A stretch of 64,000 nt of DNA, taken from Streptomyces sp. MST-110588 (GTDB lineage: Bacteria; Actinomycetota; Actinomycetes; Streptomycetales; Streptomycetaceae). The first letter of the stretch is position 1; every line of letters begins with the position of its first letter. The translations under genes and the position numbers were made by a program. The notes under the pieces were generated by a model. It saw nothing but the letters and a program-made list of their open reading frames with translations, did not search any database and was not told the DNA's origin. The DNA is taken from NCBI RefSeq assembly GCF_022695595.1, contig NZ_CP074380.1, positions 1,911,001-1,975,000 on the forward strand. The letters are read 5' to 3'. Shown in pieces: positions 46,178 through 57,096 of this stretch.

Positions 46178-46990
46178 TCAGCCCGCCTGGGGGTCGCCCG
46201 GCGTGTAGCTCAGCCGCTCCACGGATCCCTTGTCGCCGACCTGCTTGACCTCCTTGCCGTTGACGTAGAGCTGCACCACCCCGGCGTTGCCCAGGACCAG
46301 GTCGATCCGCTTCTTGTCGGTGAAGGTCCTGGACTGGCCCTGCCGCAGCAGGCCGTCCTCCAGCAGCCTGCCGTTGGCGTCCTTGGCGGAGATCCAGCTC
46401 TGCCCGTCCCGTGCGGTGATCTTGATGGTGACCTTGTCCTTCGGCAGCCCCGCGATGGCGCTGTCCGACGGCTCGGGCCGGGGCCTGGTGGGCTTGGCCG
46501 GCTTGTCGGCCGGGGCCTTGGTCACCGGCTCGCTGGCGCCGCCGGTCGCGTCCCGGCCGGCGACCGGGGTGCCGCTCTTGCCGCCGCCGCTGAAGAGCGT
46601 GAAGCCCACGAAGCCGACGACGGCGACGATCGCCGCCACCATCGCGGCCGTCCAGTTCGGCCGGCGCCGCTCCGGCCGGATGCGCTCCGCCTCGAAGAGC
46701 GGTGCGGCGGGGGTCGGCGCGGGCCGGCCGCCGTGCTCCTCGTCGTACTGGGCGATCAGCGGGGCCTCGTCCAGGCCCACGGCGCGCGCGAGCGTACGGA
46801 TGTGTCCCCGGGCGTACACGTCGCCGCCGCAGCGCGAGTAGTCGTCCTGTTCGATCGCATGCACGATCGGGATGCGCACCCGTGTCGTCGTACTGACCTC
46901 GTCGACGGTCAGTCCCGCGTCGATACGGGCCTGCTGGAGGGCGCGACCGACGGAGGGACGGTCGTCTTCGGGAGAGTTGCCGATGGACAC
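46178..46990 (-). CDS. RodZ-like helix-turn-helix membrane protein (DUF4115)
   Basis: About 270 residues. The N-terminal XRE-type HTH (VGRALQQARIDAGLTVDEVS, IPIVHAIEQDDYSRCGGDVY, ARGHIRTLARAVGLDEAPLI) is cytoplasmic. One TM (AAMVAAIVAVVGFVGFTLF) and a Pro/Lys/Thr linker follow, then a DUF4115 beta domain (VTIKITARDGQSWISAKD, VVQLYVNGKEV). Related to RodZ, which ties MreB to the wall machinery. The start GTG 46990 has AAAGG 8 nt ahead; GTG 47017 is an alternative. Confidence 0.85.
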   Translation of the reverse strand: MSIGNSPEDDRPSVGRALQQARIDAGLTVDEVSTTTRVRIPIVHAIEQDDYSRCGGDVYARGHIRTLARAVGLDEAPLIAQYDEEHGGRPAPTPAAPLFEAERIRPERRRPNWTAAMVAAIVAVVGFVGFTLFSGGGKSGTPVAGRDATGGASEPVTKAPADKPAKPTRPRPEPSDSAIAGLPKDKVTIKITARDGQSWISAKDANGRLLEDGLLRQGQSRTFTDKKRIDLVLGNAGVVQLYVNGKEVKQVGDKGSVERLSYTPGDPQAG

Positions 46991-47371
46991 GGGGGCGCCT
47001 TTCGAGCGTGTAGCCACCTGCTGGAGGTTCAGTCTAGGGGTGGAACGAAAGGGTCGGGCAAGCGGGAAGGCGGACTTTGTACGCCATCAGAAGGCCATCG
47101 GACACCACCGCCCGGCCACCTGGCCGGACCTGATGACGCGGCACCGCCCCTTCACCTCTCTCAACTTGACGTATCGACAGGAGAAACGGTTGCTTGGGAA
47201 TCTCATATGAGTGATCCGCCGAGGGGACGGGGAGCGCGGCCGGGGCTCCGGCGGACCGGAGGTCCCGTCGACTCCATGAGGAGGCCGTGCAACCGGCCCT
47301 TCAGGGGGCCTCGGAAAGCCCTTCAGGGAGCCGTACAGGCCCCTTGGGAGGTCCTTCCTTGAGAGGCCCTC
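46991..47371. other. Intergenic region between ftsK and the rodZ-like gene
   Basis: About 380 bases, read in the minus direction from ftsK. It has two CCCTTCAGGG copies (47298-47330 area), and CTTGAGAG/CTCTCAAG (47358-47376) forms a hairpin over the ftsK stop, a possible terminator. A less GC-rich patch near 47160-47210 may carry the rodZ-like promoter. No gene seen. Confidence 0.45.
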
Positions 47372-50273
47372 TCAAGACGCCTCCCCACGGATCACGGCCA
47401 GCACTCCATCCAATTCCTCCGGCTTGACCAGCACGTCGCGCGCCTTGGAGCCCTCGCTCGGCCCGACGATGCCGCGCGACTCCATCAGGTCCATCAGCCG
47501 TCCGGCCTTGGCGAAGCCCACCCGCAGCTTGCGCTGGAGCATGGAGGTGGACCCGAACTGGGTGGAGACCACCAGCTCGGCGGCCTGGCACAGCAGGTCC
47601 AGGTCGTCGCCGATGTCCTCGTCGATCTCCTTCTTCCTGGCCGTGCCGACCGTGACGTCCTCGCGGAAGACCGGGGCCATCTGGTCCTTGCAGTGCTGGA
47701 CGACGGCCTGGACCTCCTCCTCCCGCACGAACGCGCCCTGCATACGGACCGGCTTGTTCGCGCCCATCGGCAGGAAGAGGCTGTCGCCCTTGCCGATGAG
47801 CTTCTCGGCGCCCGGCTGGTCCAGGATGACCCGGCTGTCGGCGAGCGAGGAGGTCGCGAACGCCAGCCGCGAGGGCACGTTCGCCTTGATCAGGCCCGTG
47901 ACGACGTCCACGGACGGGCGCTGGGTGGCGAGCACCAGGTGGATGCCGGCGGCCCGCGCGAGCTGGGTGATGCGGACGATGGAGTCCTCCACGTCCCGCG
48001 GCGCCACCATCATCAGGTCCGCCAGCTCGTCCACGATGACCAGCAGGTACGGGTACGGCGACAGCTCCCGTCCGCTGCCCTCGGGCGGCTTGACCTTGCC
48101 GCTCTTGACTGCCGCGTTGAAGTCGTCGATGTGCCGGAAGCCGTACGCCGCCAGGTCGTCGTAGCGCAGGTCCATCTCCCGTACGACCCACTGGAGGGCC
48201 TCGGCGGCCCGCTTGGGGTTGGTGATGATGGGCGTGATCAGGTGCGGGATGCCCTCATAGGCCGTCAGCTCCACCCGCTTGGGGTCCACCAGCACCATCC
48301 GTACCTCGTCCGGTGTGGCGCGCGCCATGACGGAGGTGATCAGGCAGTTGATGCAGGAGGACTTTCCGGAGCCGGTGGCGCCGGCGACGAGGATGTGCGG
48401 CATCGTCGCCAGGTTCGCCGAGACGTATCCGCCCTCGACGTCCTTGCCGAGCCCGACCAGCATCGGGTGGTCGTCCCCCCGCGTGGGCCGAGCGCAGCAC
48501 GTCGCCGAGGTTGACCATCTCGCGGTCGCTGTTGGGGATCTCGATGCCCACGGCGGACTTGCCGGGGATCGGGCTGATGATCCGTACGTCCGGGCTGGCC
48601 ACCGCGTAGGCGATGTTCTTGGCCAGCGCGGTGATCTTCTCGACCTTGACCGCGGGGCCCAGTTCGACCTCGTAGCGGGTGACGGTCGGGCCGCGGGTGA
48701 AGCCGGTGACGGCCGCGTCGACCTTGAACTCCTGGAAGACGGTGGTCAGCGACTCCACCACGGCGTCGTTGGCGGGGCTGCGGGTCTTGCCGGGGCCGCC
48801 GCGGGTGAGCAGGTCCAGCGAGGGCAGCGCGTAGGTGATGTCGTTGGACAGCAGGAGCTGCTCGGCCCGCGCGGGCAGCTCCTCGGCCGGCTCGGGCGGG
48901 GCCTTGGTGAAGTCCGGTACGGAGGACGTGCCGGCCGCTCCGCCCGGGGGCCGGCCCGCGCCGCGCCCCTTCTGCCGCGCCGGCGGTACCGACCCGGCGC
49001 CCGTACGGTCCGTGGCCTCGGTGGCCTCCGCGGCCCCGTCTGTCTCCGCCCGCTCCCCGGACACGCTGCTGCTCAGTCCGGCGACCAGCGGGGAGGGCTG
49101 GACGCCGTGCAGCACCGCGCCGTCCAGCGCCGCGGCGGCAGCGGCGGCCACGTCCACCGCGTCCATGGGCCGGTGCGCGGCGGGCTGTGCGGACCCGCGG
49201 CGCGGACGGCGGCGCTTGGCCGGGGCCTCCTCCAGGACCGCCGGCTCACCGTCGGGCGCCTGGGAGACCGCAAGGGCGGCGTCGGCGGCCTTCCGGGGGC
49301 GCCGCACGGGCTGCTCGCGCCACTCCTCGCCGTATCCGGCGTACTCGCCCCCCTCCACGGCCACCGGCTCGACCTCGTAGGTCTCCACCAGGCCGAGCCG
49401 GGCGCCGAGCAGCCGCAGCCGCTGCGGGATGGCGTTGACGGGGGTGGCGGTGACGACCAGCAGGCCGAAGACGGTGAGCAGCACCAGCAGGGCCACGGCC
49501 AGGGTCTGCCCGACGGTGAAGATCAGCGGCTTGGAGACGGCCCAGCCGAGGTAGCCGCCGGCATCCTGCACGGCCTCCACGCCGTCCCCGCGGCCCGGGG
49601 ACCCGCAGGCCATGGCGACCTGCCCGAGGACCCCGACGACCAGCGCGGACAGGCCGATGACGATCCGTCCGTTGGCCTCGGGCCGCTCCGGGTGACGGAT
49701 CAGGCGTACGGCGATGCCACCGAGCAGGACCGGTACGACGAGGTCCAGGCGGCCGAAGGCGCCGGTCACCAGCATCCGTACGAGGTCGCCGACCGGCCCG
49801 TCGAGGTTGGACCAGGTGCCGGCCGCGATGACCAGCGTCAGGCCGAGCAGGAACAGGGCCAGCCCGTCCTTGCGGTGCGCCGGGTCGAGGTTCTTCGCGC
49901 CCCGGCCCACCCCGCGGAACACCGCGCCGATGGCGTGCGCCAGACCGAGCCAGCAGGCCCGCACCAGGCGGTAGACGCCGCCGGTGGGGGACGGTGCCGG
50001 CTTGGGTGCCGGTTTCGCCGGTTTCTTGGCGGCGGCCTTTTTCGCCGGAGCCTTCTTCGCCGGGGACTTCTTCACCGGGGGCTGCCTCATCACCACGGCG
50101 TTCTTGGCGGACGCCGCCTTCCGGGCAGGCGCCTTCGCCGCTGCTTTCGCGGGCGCCTTGGCGGGCGCTTTCTTCGCGGCGGGCTTCCCGGCGGCGCTTC
50201 CGGGCTGTCCGGCGCGCTGCTTGGAGGGGCCCGCCGTGCTCTGGGAACCCTTGCCGGACGTACGTGAGGCCAT
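47372..50273 (-). CDS. ftsK: DNA translocase FtsK, with an apparent frameshift
   Basis: About 966 residues when one base is removed. A Lys/Ala/Pro-rich N-terminus ([19 protein letters not shown]) precedes four TMs and a linker, then the motor. The first frame reaches [20 protein letters not shown] and then derails at a six-base C-run (48475-48480, plus strand). With five bases it continues [18 protein letters not shown], Walker [16 protein letters not shown], Walker [12 protein letters not shown] and the gamma domain [20 protein letters not shown]. Pumps chromosome arms out of closing sporulation septa. No strong ribosome site is seen at ATG 50273. Confidence 0.92.
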
Positions 50274-50409
50274 GGCGACGAGATTACAGCCGACGGCCGG
50301 AGGTGACACGAGTGCTCGGACCTTCACCCATTCGTGTCGCCCGTACGGCTGCTGAGGCAGCGTCAGCGTACGGACGGGCGGTGCGGGCGGGCCGACGCGG
50401 GCGTACGGG

Positions 50410-51069
50410 TCAGGCGGCGCCGTTGTCCGTGCCCGGCTCCAGGGCGTCCAGCGCCCGGCGCAGACCGGTCAGCTTGCGCTCCAGATGCGCCGCCGTCGCG
50501 ATGGCGGCGGCGTCCGCGGACTCGTCCAGTTGCTTGGACAGCGCCTCGGCCTGCTCCTCGACCGCCGCGAGCCGGGCGGAGAGCTCGGCCAGCAGCCCCG
50601 CCGACTCGCTGGTCTCGCCCGCACCGGCCCGTCCGCTCTCCAACTGGAGCCGCAGCAGCGCCGCCTGCTCCCGGAGCTGGCAGTTCTTCATGTACAGCTC
50701 GACGAATACCGAGACCTTGGCCCGCAGCACCCACGGGTCGAACGGCTTGGAGATGTAGTCCACCGCACCGGCCGCGTAACCGCGGAAGGTGTGGTGCGGG
50801 CCGTGGTTGATCGCGGTGAGGAAGATGATCGGGATGTCCCGCGTCCGCTCGCGGCGCTTGATGTGCGCAGCCGTCTCGAACCCGTCCATACCCGGCATCT
50901 GCACATCGAGCAGGATCACCGCGAAATCGTCCGTGAGCAGTGCTTTGAGCGCTTCCTCCCCGGACGATGCCCGTACCAGTGTCTGATCGAGCGCGGAGAG
51001 GATCGCCTCCAGCGCCAGCAGATTCTCCGGCCGGTCATCGACCAGGAGGATCTTGGCCTTCTGCACCAT
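50410..51069 (-). CDS. osaB: Response regulator OsaB (receiver plus coiled-coil)
   Basis: 219 residues. Receiver domain at 5-125: LLVDDRPENLLALEAIL, phospho-Asp in AVILLDVQMPGMDGFE, LTAINH and SKPFDPW. In place of a DNA-binding domain there is a long coiled coil (NCQLREQAALLRLQLES, LSARLAAVEEQAEALSKQL). GAGGAGGA precedes the ATG. This layout and its place after osaA match OsaB of S. coelicolor, needed for osmotic-stress development; output is presumably by protein contact. Confidence 0.9.
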   Translation of the reverse strand: MVQKAKILLVDDRPENLLALEAILSALDQTLVRASSGEEALKALLTDDFAVILLDVQMPGMDGFETAAHIKRRERTRDIPIIFLTAINHGPHHTFRGYAAGAVDYISKPFDPWVLRAKVSVFVELYMKNCQLREQAALLRLQLESGRAGAGETSESAGLLAELSARLAAVEEQAEALSKQLDESADAAAIATAAHLERKLTGLRRALDALEPGTDNGAA

Positions 51070-51321
51070 GGCCCGTCCTCCTCGCCCCGGCAATGAACCG
51101 GACGCCGCCCCAGGGGACGGCTCCGTCATGCCGCCCGTCCTTGTGCCGGTCATGGTAGCCGCACCCCGCCTGTCGCCACACCCTGTCACCGCGATGTCAC
51201 TGTGCACGTAGCACAAACGCAGTGGGAGACCAGAAGGTTCCCCGAATACCGCTCTCCCACACGTCCTCGGCCACCCTGAGTCAGCATGCGGGACCGGCCG
51301 CCCGGCCCGCGGAAACCTCCG

Positions 51322-54300
51322 TCACTGCCTCCGCATCCATTGCTCCATCACCCCGAGCAGGTGATCGGTGTCCACCGGCTTGGTCACGTAGTCCGAGGCG
51401 CCGGCGTCGATGCTCTTCTCCCGGTCGCCCTTCATCGCCTTCGCGGTGAGGGCGATGATGGGCAGTCCGGCGAACTGCGGCATGCGGCGGATGGCGGCCG
51501 TGGTCGCGTAGCCGTCCATCTCCGGCATCATGATGTCCATCAGGACCAGTACGACGTCGTCGTGCTGCTCCAGCACCTCGATGCCCTCCCGGCCGTTCTC
51601 CGCGTACAGCACCGACAGCCCGTGCTGCTCCAGGACGCTGGTGAGCGCGAAGACGTTACGGATGTCGTCGTCGACGATCAGCACCTTCTCGCCGTGGAAG
51701 CCGCCCTCGAAACCGGAGGAGACCAGGTCCTGGCCGTTGCCCATCCAGGACGGCTCCTCGGCGGACGCCTGCGGCGGCGCGGGGGGCGCGGACGGCTCCG
51801 GGGCGGGCGCGGGCCGGGGGGAGAGCTCCGGCCGTCGTCCGGCGCCCGGAATCCCGCGCCGGCGGCGCCGGTTGAAGCCGCTCGCCCCGCCGGCCGTCGG
51901 CCCCTCGCCGCCGCGGTCCTCGGTGCCCCCGGGCTCCGGCCCGGCCTCCGTCTCGCGTGCCTCGGCGTCCATCGCCAGGCCCCGGCCACCAGTTGCGGAT
52001 AGCCCTGCGGCGGCAGCCCGCCGGGGTTGTGCGGCAGGTAGAGCGTGAAGGTCGAGCCGCGGCCGGGCTCACTGGCGGCGTGGATCTCGCCGCCGAGCAG
52101 CCGCGCGATCTCCCGGCTGATGGACAGGCCCAGGCCCGTACCGCCGTACTTGCGGCTGGTCGTGCCGTCCGCCTGTTTGAACGCCTCGAAGATCACCCGC
52201 ATCTTGCTGGAGGCGATGCCGATGCCGGTGTCGGTCACCGAGAAGGCGATCATGTCGGCGTTCGGGTCGCGCAGCGCCCCGTGCTCCAGCAACTGCTCGC
52301 GGATGGCCTCGGGGACATCGGAGCCCGCCGGCCGGATGACCAGCTCCACGGCGCCGCTGTCGGTGAACTTCACCGCGTTGGACAGCAGGTTGCGCAGCAC
52401 CTGGAGCAGCCGCTGCTCGTCGGTGTGCAGCGTCGCGGGCAGCTCCGGGGAGACCCGTACGGAGAAGTCCAGGCCCTTTTCGATGGTCAGCGGCCGGAAG
52501 GTCGCCTCCACGTAGTCCACGAGCTGGACCAGCGCGATACGGGTCGGGCTGACGTCCATCTTGCCCGCCTCGACCTTGGACAGGTCCAGGATGTCGTTGA
52601 TCAGTTGGAGCAGGTCCGAGCCGGCGCCGTGGATCGTCTCGGCGAACTCCACCTGCTTGGGTGAGAGGTTCCCCTCGGCGTTGTCGGCGAGCAGCTTGGC
52701 CAGGATCAGCAGGGAGTTCAGCGGCGTCCGCAGCTCGTGCGACATGTTCGCCAGGAACTCCGACTTGTAGCGCATGGAGACCGCCAGTTGCTCGGCACGC
52801 TCCTCCAGGACCTGCCGTGCCTCCTCGATCTCGGTGTTCTTCACCTCGATGTCACGGTTCTGCTGACGCAGTTGCTCGGCCTTCTCCTCCAGCTCGGAGT
52901 TGGACAGCTCCAGCGCCCGCTGGCGGCTCTCCAGCTCACCCGAGCGCTCCTTGAGCTGCTCGGTCAGTTCCTGCGACTGCTTGAGCAGCACCTCGGTCTT
53001 GGTGTTGACCGAGATCGTGTTCACGCTCGTGGCGATCATCTCGGCGATCTGGTTGAGGAAGTCCTTCTGGATCTGGGTGAAGGGCTGGAAGGAGGCCAGC
53101 TCGATCACGCCGAGCACCTTGTCCTCGAAGAGCACCGGCAGCACGATCACGTTCGCCGGCGGCGCCTCCCCCAGACCGGAGGCGATCTTCAGATAGCCGG
53201 AGGGCACGTTCTCCACCAGGATCGTGCGCTTCTCGGCCGCGGCCGTCCCGATGAGCGTCTCCCCCGGCCGGAAGGTCGTGGGCATGGCACCCATGGAGTA
53301 GCCGTACGAGCCCATCAGGCGCAGCTCGAAGACGTCCGGCTCGTCGCCGTCCGCGCCGATCTCCCGGCTGTCGTTGGGGTGCGCCGCCAGGAAGAACGCG
53401 CCGTGCTGCGCCGAGACGGCCGGGGACAGCTCGCTCATGATGAGCGTGGCCACGTCCTTGAGGTCCCGCCGTCCCTGCATCAGCCCGGAGATACGGGCCA
53501 GGTTGCCCTTGAGCCAGTCCTGCTCCTCGTTGGCCAGGGTGGTCTCGCGGAGGGTGGCGATCATCGTGTTGACGTTGTCCTGGAGCTCCAGGATCTCGCC
53601 CGCGGCGTCCACGTCGATGCGTACGTTGTGATCGCCGAGGGTCACCGCCGCGGCGACCGCGGCGATCGCCCGTACCTGGCGGGTCAGGTTGCCCGCCATC
53701 TCGTTCACCGATTCGGTCAGGTCCTTCCAGGTGCCGGCCACGCCGCGCACCTGCGCCTGGCCGCCGAGCTGCCCTTCCGTACCCACCTCCCGGGCCACCC
53801 GGGTGACCTGCTCGGCAAAGGAGGAGAGCTGGTCGACCATCGTGTTGATGGTGGTCTTCAGCGCGAGGATCTCACCCCGCGCGTCGATGTCGATCTTCTT
53901 GGTGAGGTCGCCCTTGGCGATGGCCGTGGTGACCATCGCGATGTTGCGGACCTGGCCGGTGAGGTTGTTGGCCATGGAGTTCACCGACTCGGTGAGGTCC
54001 TTCCACGTACCGGCGACACCGGGTACGCGGGCCTGGCCGCCCAGGATGCCGTCGGTGCCCACCTCGCGGGCCACCCGCGTGACCTCGTCCGCGAACGAGG
54101 AGAGCGTGGTGACCATCGTGTTGACCGTGTCGGCGAGCTGCGCGACCTCGCCGCGTGCCTCGACCGTGACCTTCTTGGTCAGATCACCGTTGGCGACCGC
54201 CGCCGAGACCTGGGAGATGTTGCGCACCTGGATGGTCAGGTTGTTGGCCATCAGGTTGACGTTGTCGCTGAGGTCCTTCCAGATGCCGGTCACCCCGGGG

Positions 54301-56837
54301 ACCCGGGCCTGGCCGCCGAGCTGGCCCTCCGTACCGACCTCGCGGGCCACCCGCGTGACCTGCTCGGCGAAGGAGGAGAGCTGGTCGACCATCGTGTTGA
54401 CGGTCGTGACCAGTTCGAGGATCTCGCCCTTGGCGTCGACGGTGATCTTCTTGGACAGGTCGCCGCGCGCCACCGCGGTCGTCACCTCGGCGATGTTGCG
54501 GACCTGGGAGGTCAGGTTGTTCGCCATGAAGTTGACGGACTGGGTGAGGTCCTTCCACGTACCGCTGACGCCCTGCACCTCCGCCTGGCCGCCGAGGATG
54601 CCCTCGGTGCCCACCTCGCGCGCGACCCGGGTGACCTGCTCGGCGAAGGAGGAGAGCTGGTCCACCATCGTGTTGAGGGTGTTCTTCAGCTCCAGGATCT
54701 CGCCGCGCGCGTCCACGTCGATCTTCTGCGACAGGTCACCGCGCGCCACCGCCGTGGCGACCTGCGCGATGTTACGGACCTGGGCGGTCAGGTTGCCCGC
54801 CATGCTGTTGACGGAGTCGGTCAGGTCGCGCCAGACACCCGCGACGCCCGGCACCTGCGCCTGGCCGCCGAGCCGGCCCTCCGTACCGACCTCGCGGGCC
54901 ACCCGGGTGACCTGGTCGGCGAAGGAGGAGAGCTGGTCGACCATCGTGTTGATGGTGTTCTTCAGCTCCAGGATCTCGCCGCGCGCGTCCACGTCGATCT
55001 TCTGCGACAGGTCACCGCGCGCCACCGCCGTCGTCACCTGGGCGATCTGCCGCACCTGAGAGGTGAGGTTGCCCGCCATGAAGTTGACGGAGTCGGTCAG
55101 CTCCTTCCACGTGCCGCTGACGCCGTCCACCCGCGCCTGGCCGCCGAGCCGGCCCTCCGTACCGACGTCCCGGGCCATCCGCGTGACCTGGTCGGCGAAG
55201 GAGGAGAGCTGGTCGACCATCGTGTTGACGGTGTTCTTGAGCTGGAGCATCTCGCCGGAGACGTCCACGGTGACCTTCTGCGACAGATCGCCGTTGGCGA
55301 CCGCCGTCGTCACCTGCGCGATGTTGCGCACCTGACCGGTGAGGTTGCGGAACGCGGTGTTGACGGAATCCGTGAGGTCCTTCCACGTCCCCGCCGCGCC
55401 CGGCACCGCCGCCTGGCCGCCCAGCTCACCCTCGACGCCGATCTCCCGTGCGACGCGCGTCACTTCGGCCCCGAAGGAGGAGAGCTGGTCGACCATCGTG
55501 TTGACGGTGTTCTTCAGCTCCAGCATCTCGCCGGCCACATCCACGGTGACCTTCTGCGACAGATCGCCGTTGGCGACCGCCGTCGTCACCTGCGCGATGT
55601 CCCGGACCTGCGCCGTCAGGTTGCGGAAGGCGGTGTTGACGGAGTCCGTGAGGTCCTTCCACGTGCCCGCCGCGCCCGGCACCTGCGCCTGGCCCCCGAG
55701 CTGCCCCTCGGCCCCGACCTCGTTCGCCACCCGCGTCACTTCGTCCGCGAACGTCCGCAGCGTCTCGGTCATCGTGTTGATGGTGTCCGCGAGCTGCGCG
55801 ACCTCGCCGCGTGCGCTGACCGTGACCTTCTGCGACAAATCACCACTGGCCACCGCCGTCGTCACCTGGGCGATCCCACGGACCTGCGCGGTGAGGTTCC
55901 CGGCCATCAGGTTGACCGAATCGGTCAGGTCCTTCCAGACGCCCGCGACGCCCGGCACCTGTGCCTGGCCGCCCAGCTCGCCCTCCGTACCGACCTCGCG
56001 GGCGACGCGGGTCACCTCGGAGGCGAAGGAGGAGAGCTGGTCCACCATCGTGTTGACGGTGTTCTTCAGCTCCAGCATCTCGCCTGCGACGTGAACCGTG
56101 ACCTTTCTGGACAGGTCACCCTTGGCGACCGCGGTGGTCACCAGAGCGATGTCCCGGACCTGAGCGGTCAGCCGGGACGCCATCGTGTTGACGGACTCCG
56201 TCAGGTCCTTCCAGGACCCGGACATCCCGCGCACCCGCGCCTGCCCGCCGAGCTTCCCCTGCGTGCCGACCTCGCTGGCGACCCGGGTCACCTCGTCCGT
56301 GAAGGCCGAGAGCTGGTCGACCAGCCCGTTGACCGTACGGCCCACCTTCAGGAACTCGCCGCGCAACGGATGCGCCGACGTCCCGTCCATGCCCCGGGAG
56401 CGCAGATCCATCCGCTGCTCCAGATCACCCTCGGCCACCGCCGAGAGCACCCGCCCCACCTCGGACACCGGCCGCACCAGATCGTCCACCAGGGCGTTGG
56501 AGGCATCGATGGCCGCCGCCCAGGAACCCTCGCAGGCGCCGACCTCCAGCCGCTCGGTGAGTTTCCCCTCACGTCCCACGACCCGGCGCACCCGCGCCAG
56601 CTCACCCGTCAGATGCAGATTGCGGTCCGCGACCTCGTTGAAAACAGCCGCGATCTCCGACATCACGCCGTCGCCGGAGACCGTCAGACGTTTACGGAAA
56701 TTCCCGTCACGCATCGATACGAGCGCGGTCATCAGCCGATTCAGCGCAGCCGTATCCACCTCGGTCGTCCCGTTGCTCCGGGAACGTCCGCCTTTCGCGC
56801 GCGTGCCAACGCCTCGCGCCGCTGCGCCAGACTCCAC
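51322..56837 (-). CDS. osaA: Giant hybrid histidine kinase OsaA with HAMP repeats, apparent frameshift before the receiver
   Basis: About 1838 residues. Start GTG 56837 has GGGAGGG 5 nt upstream. Order: a divergent HAMP-like unit; ten HAMP units of exactly 92 residues; a GAF domain (from about 1110: [15 protein letters not shown]); a coiled coil ([20 protein letters not shown]); HisKA with [19 protein letters not shown]; HATPase with [33 protein letters not shown] and [19 protein letters not shown]; a linker; and a receiver ([41 protein letters not shown]). The kinase frame is broken at a four-base C-run (51980-51983); one more base joins it to the receiver frame. No TM or signal, so cytoplasmic. 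Acts with OsaB in osmoadaptation; divergent from osaC. Confidence 0.9.
53598..56357 (-). repeat. Ten tandem 276-bp HAMP-encoding repeats within osaA
   Basis: From the codon for E in [15 protein letters not shown] (56357) to that of [12 protein letters not shown] (53597) is exactly 2760 bases, ten units of 92 codons without a single length change. Each unit carries [37 protein letters not shown] and VTTAVAxGDLSQK. DNA identity between neighbours is visibly high. Confidence 0.9.
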
Positions 56838-57096
56838 CGTGTCCCTCCCGCAGGGTCGACCGTTCTCACCGGGCCTTCTCTTTGAGCTTGCCCAGTGTTT
56901 CACCATGGCCCAACCAGGCCATAACAGTTCGGCAGCATCGCACACCGTCCCGCGCTCGTTCGGGGCGGAAAGACACGTGACCGGCATCCGCACGCGCGGC
57001 GAAGGTAAGTAACCTGGCATACGGCCGTCCACCGCCCGTGCCATACCGCACGGGCGCCGGACGCGCACCACAGGTATTCGGAGGGGCGCCGCGACC

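Noticed and set aside
52737-56885. A 1382-codon open frame on the plus strand opposite osaA
   Set aside because: It mirrors the osaA repeats. GC-rich codon bias keeps the complementary frame free of stops. No ribosome site or known motifs, and the minus-strand protein is clearly OsaA.
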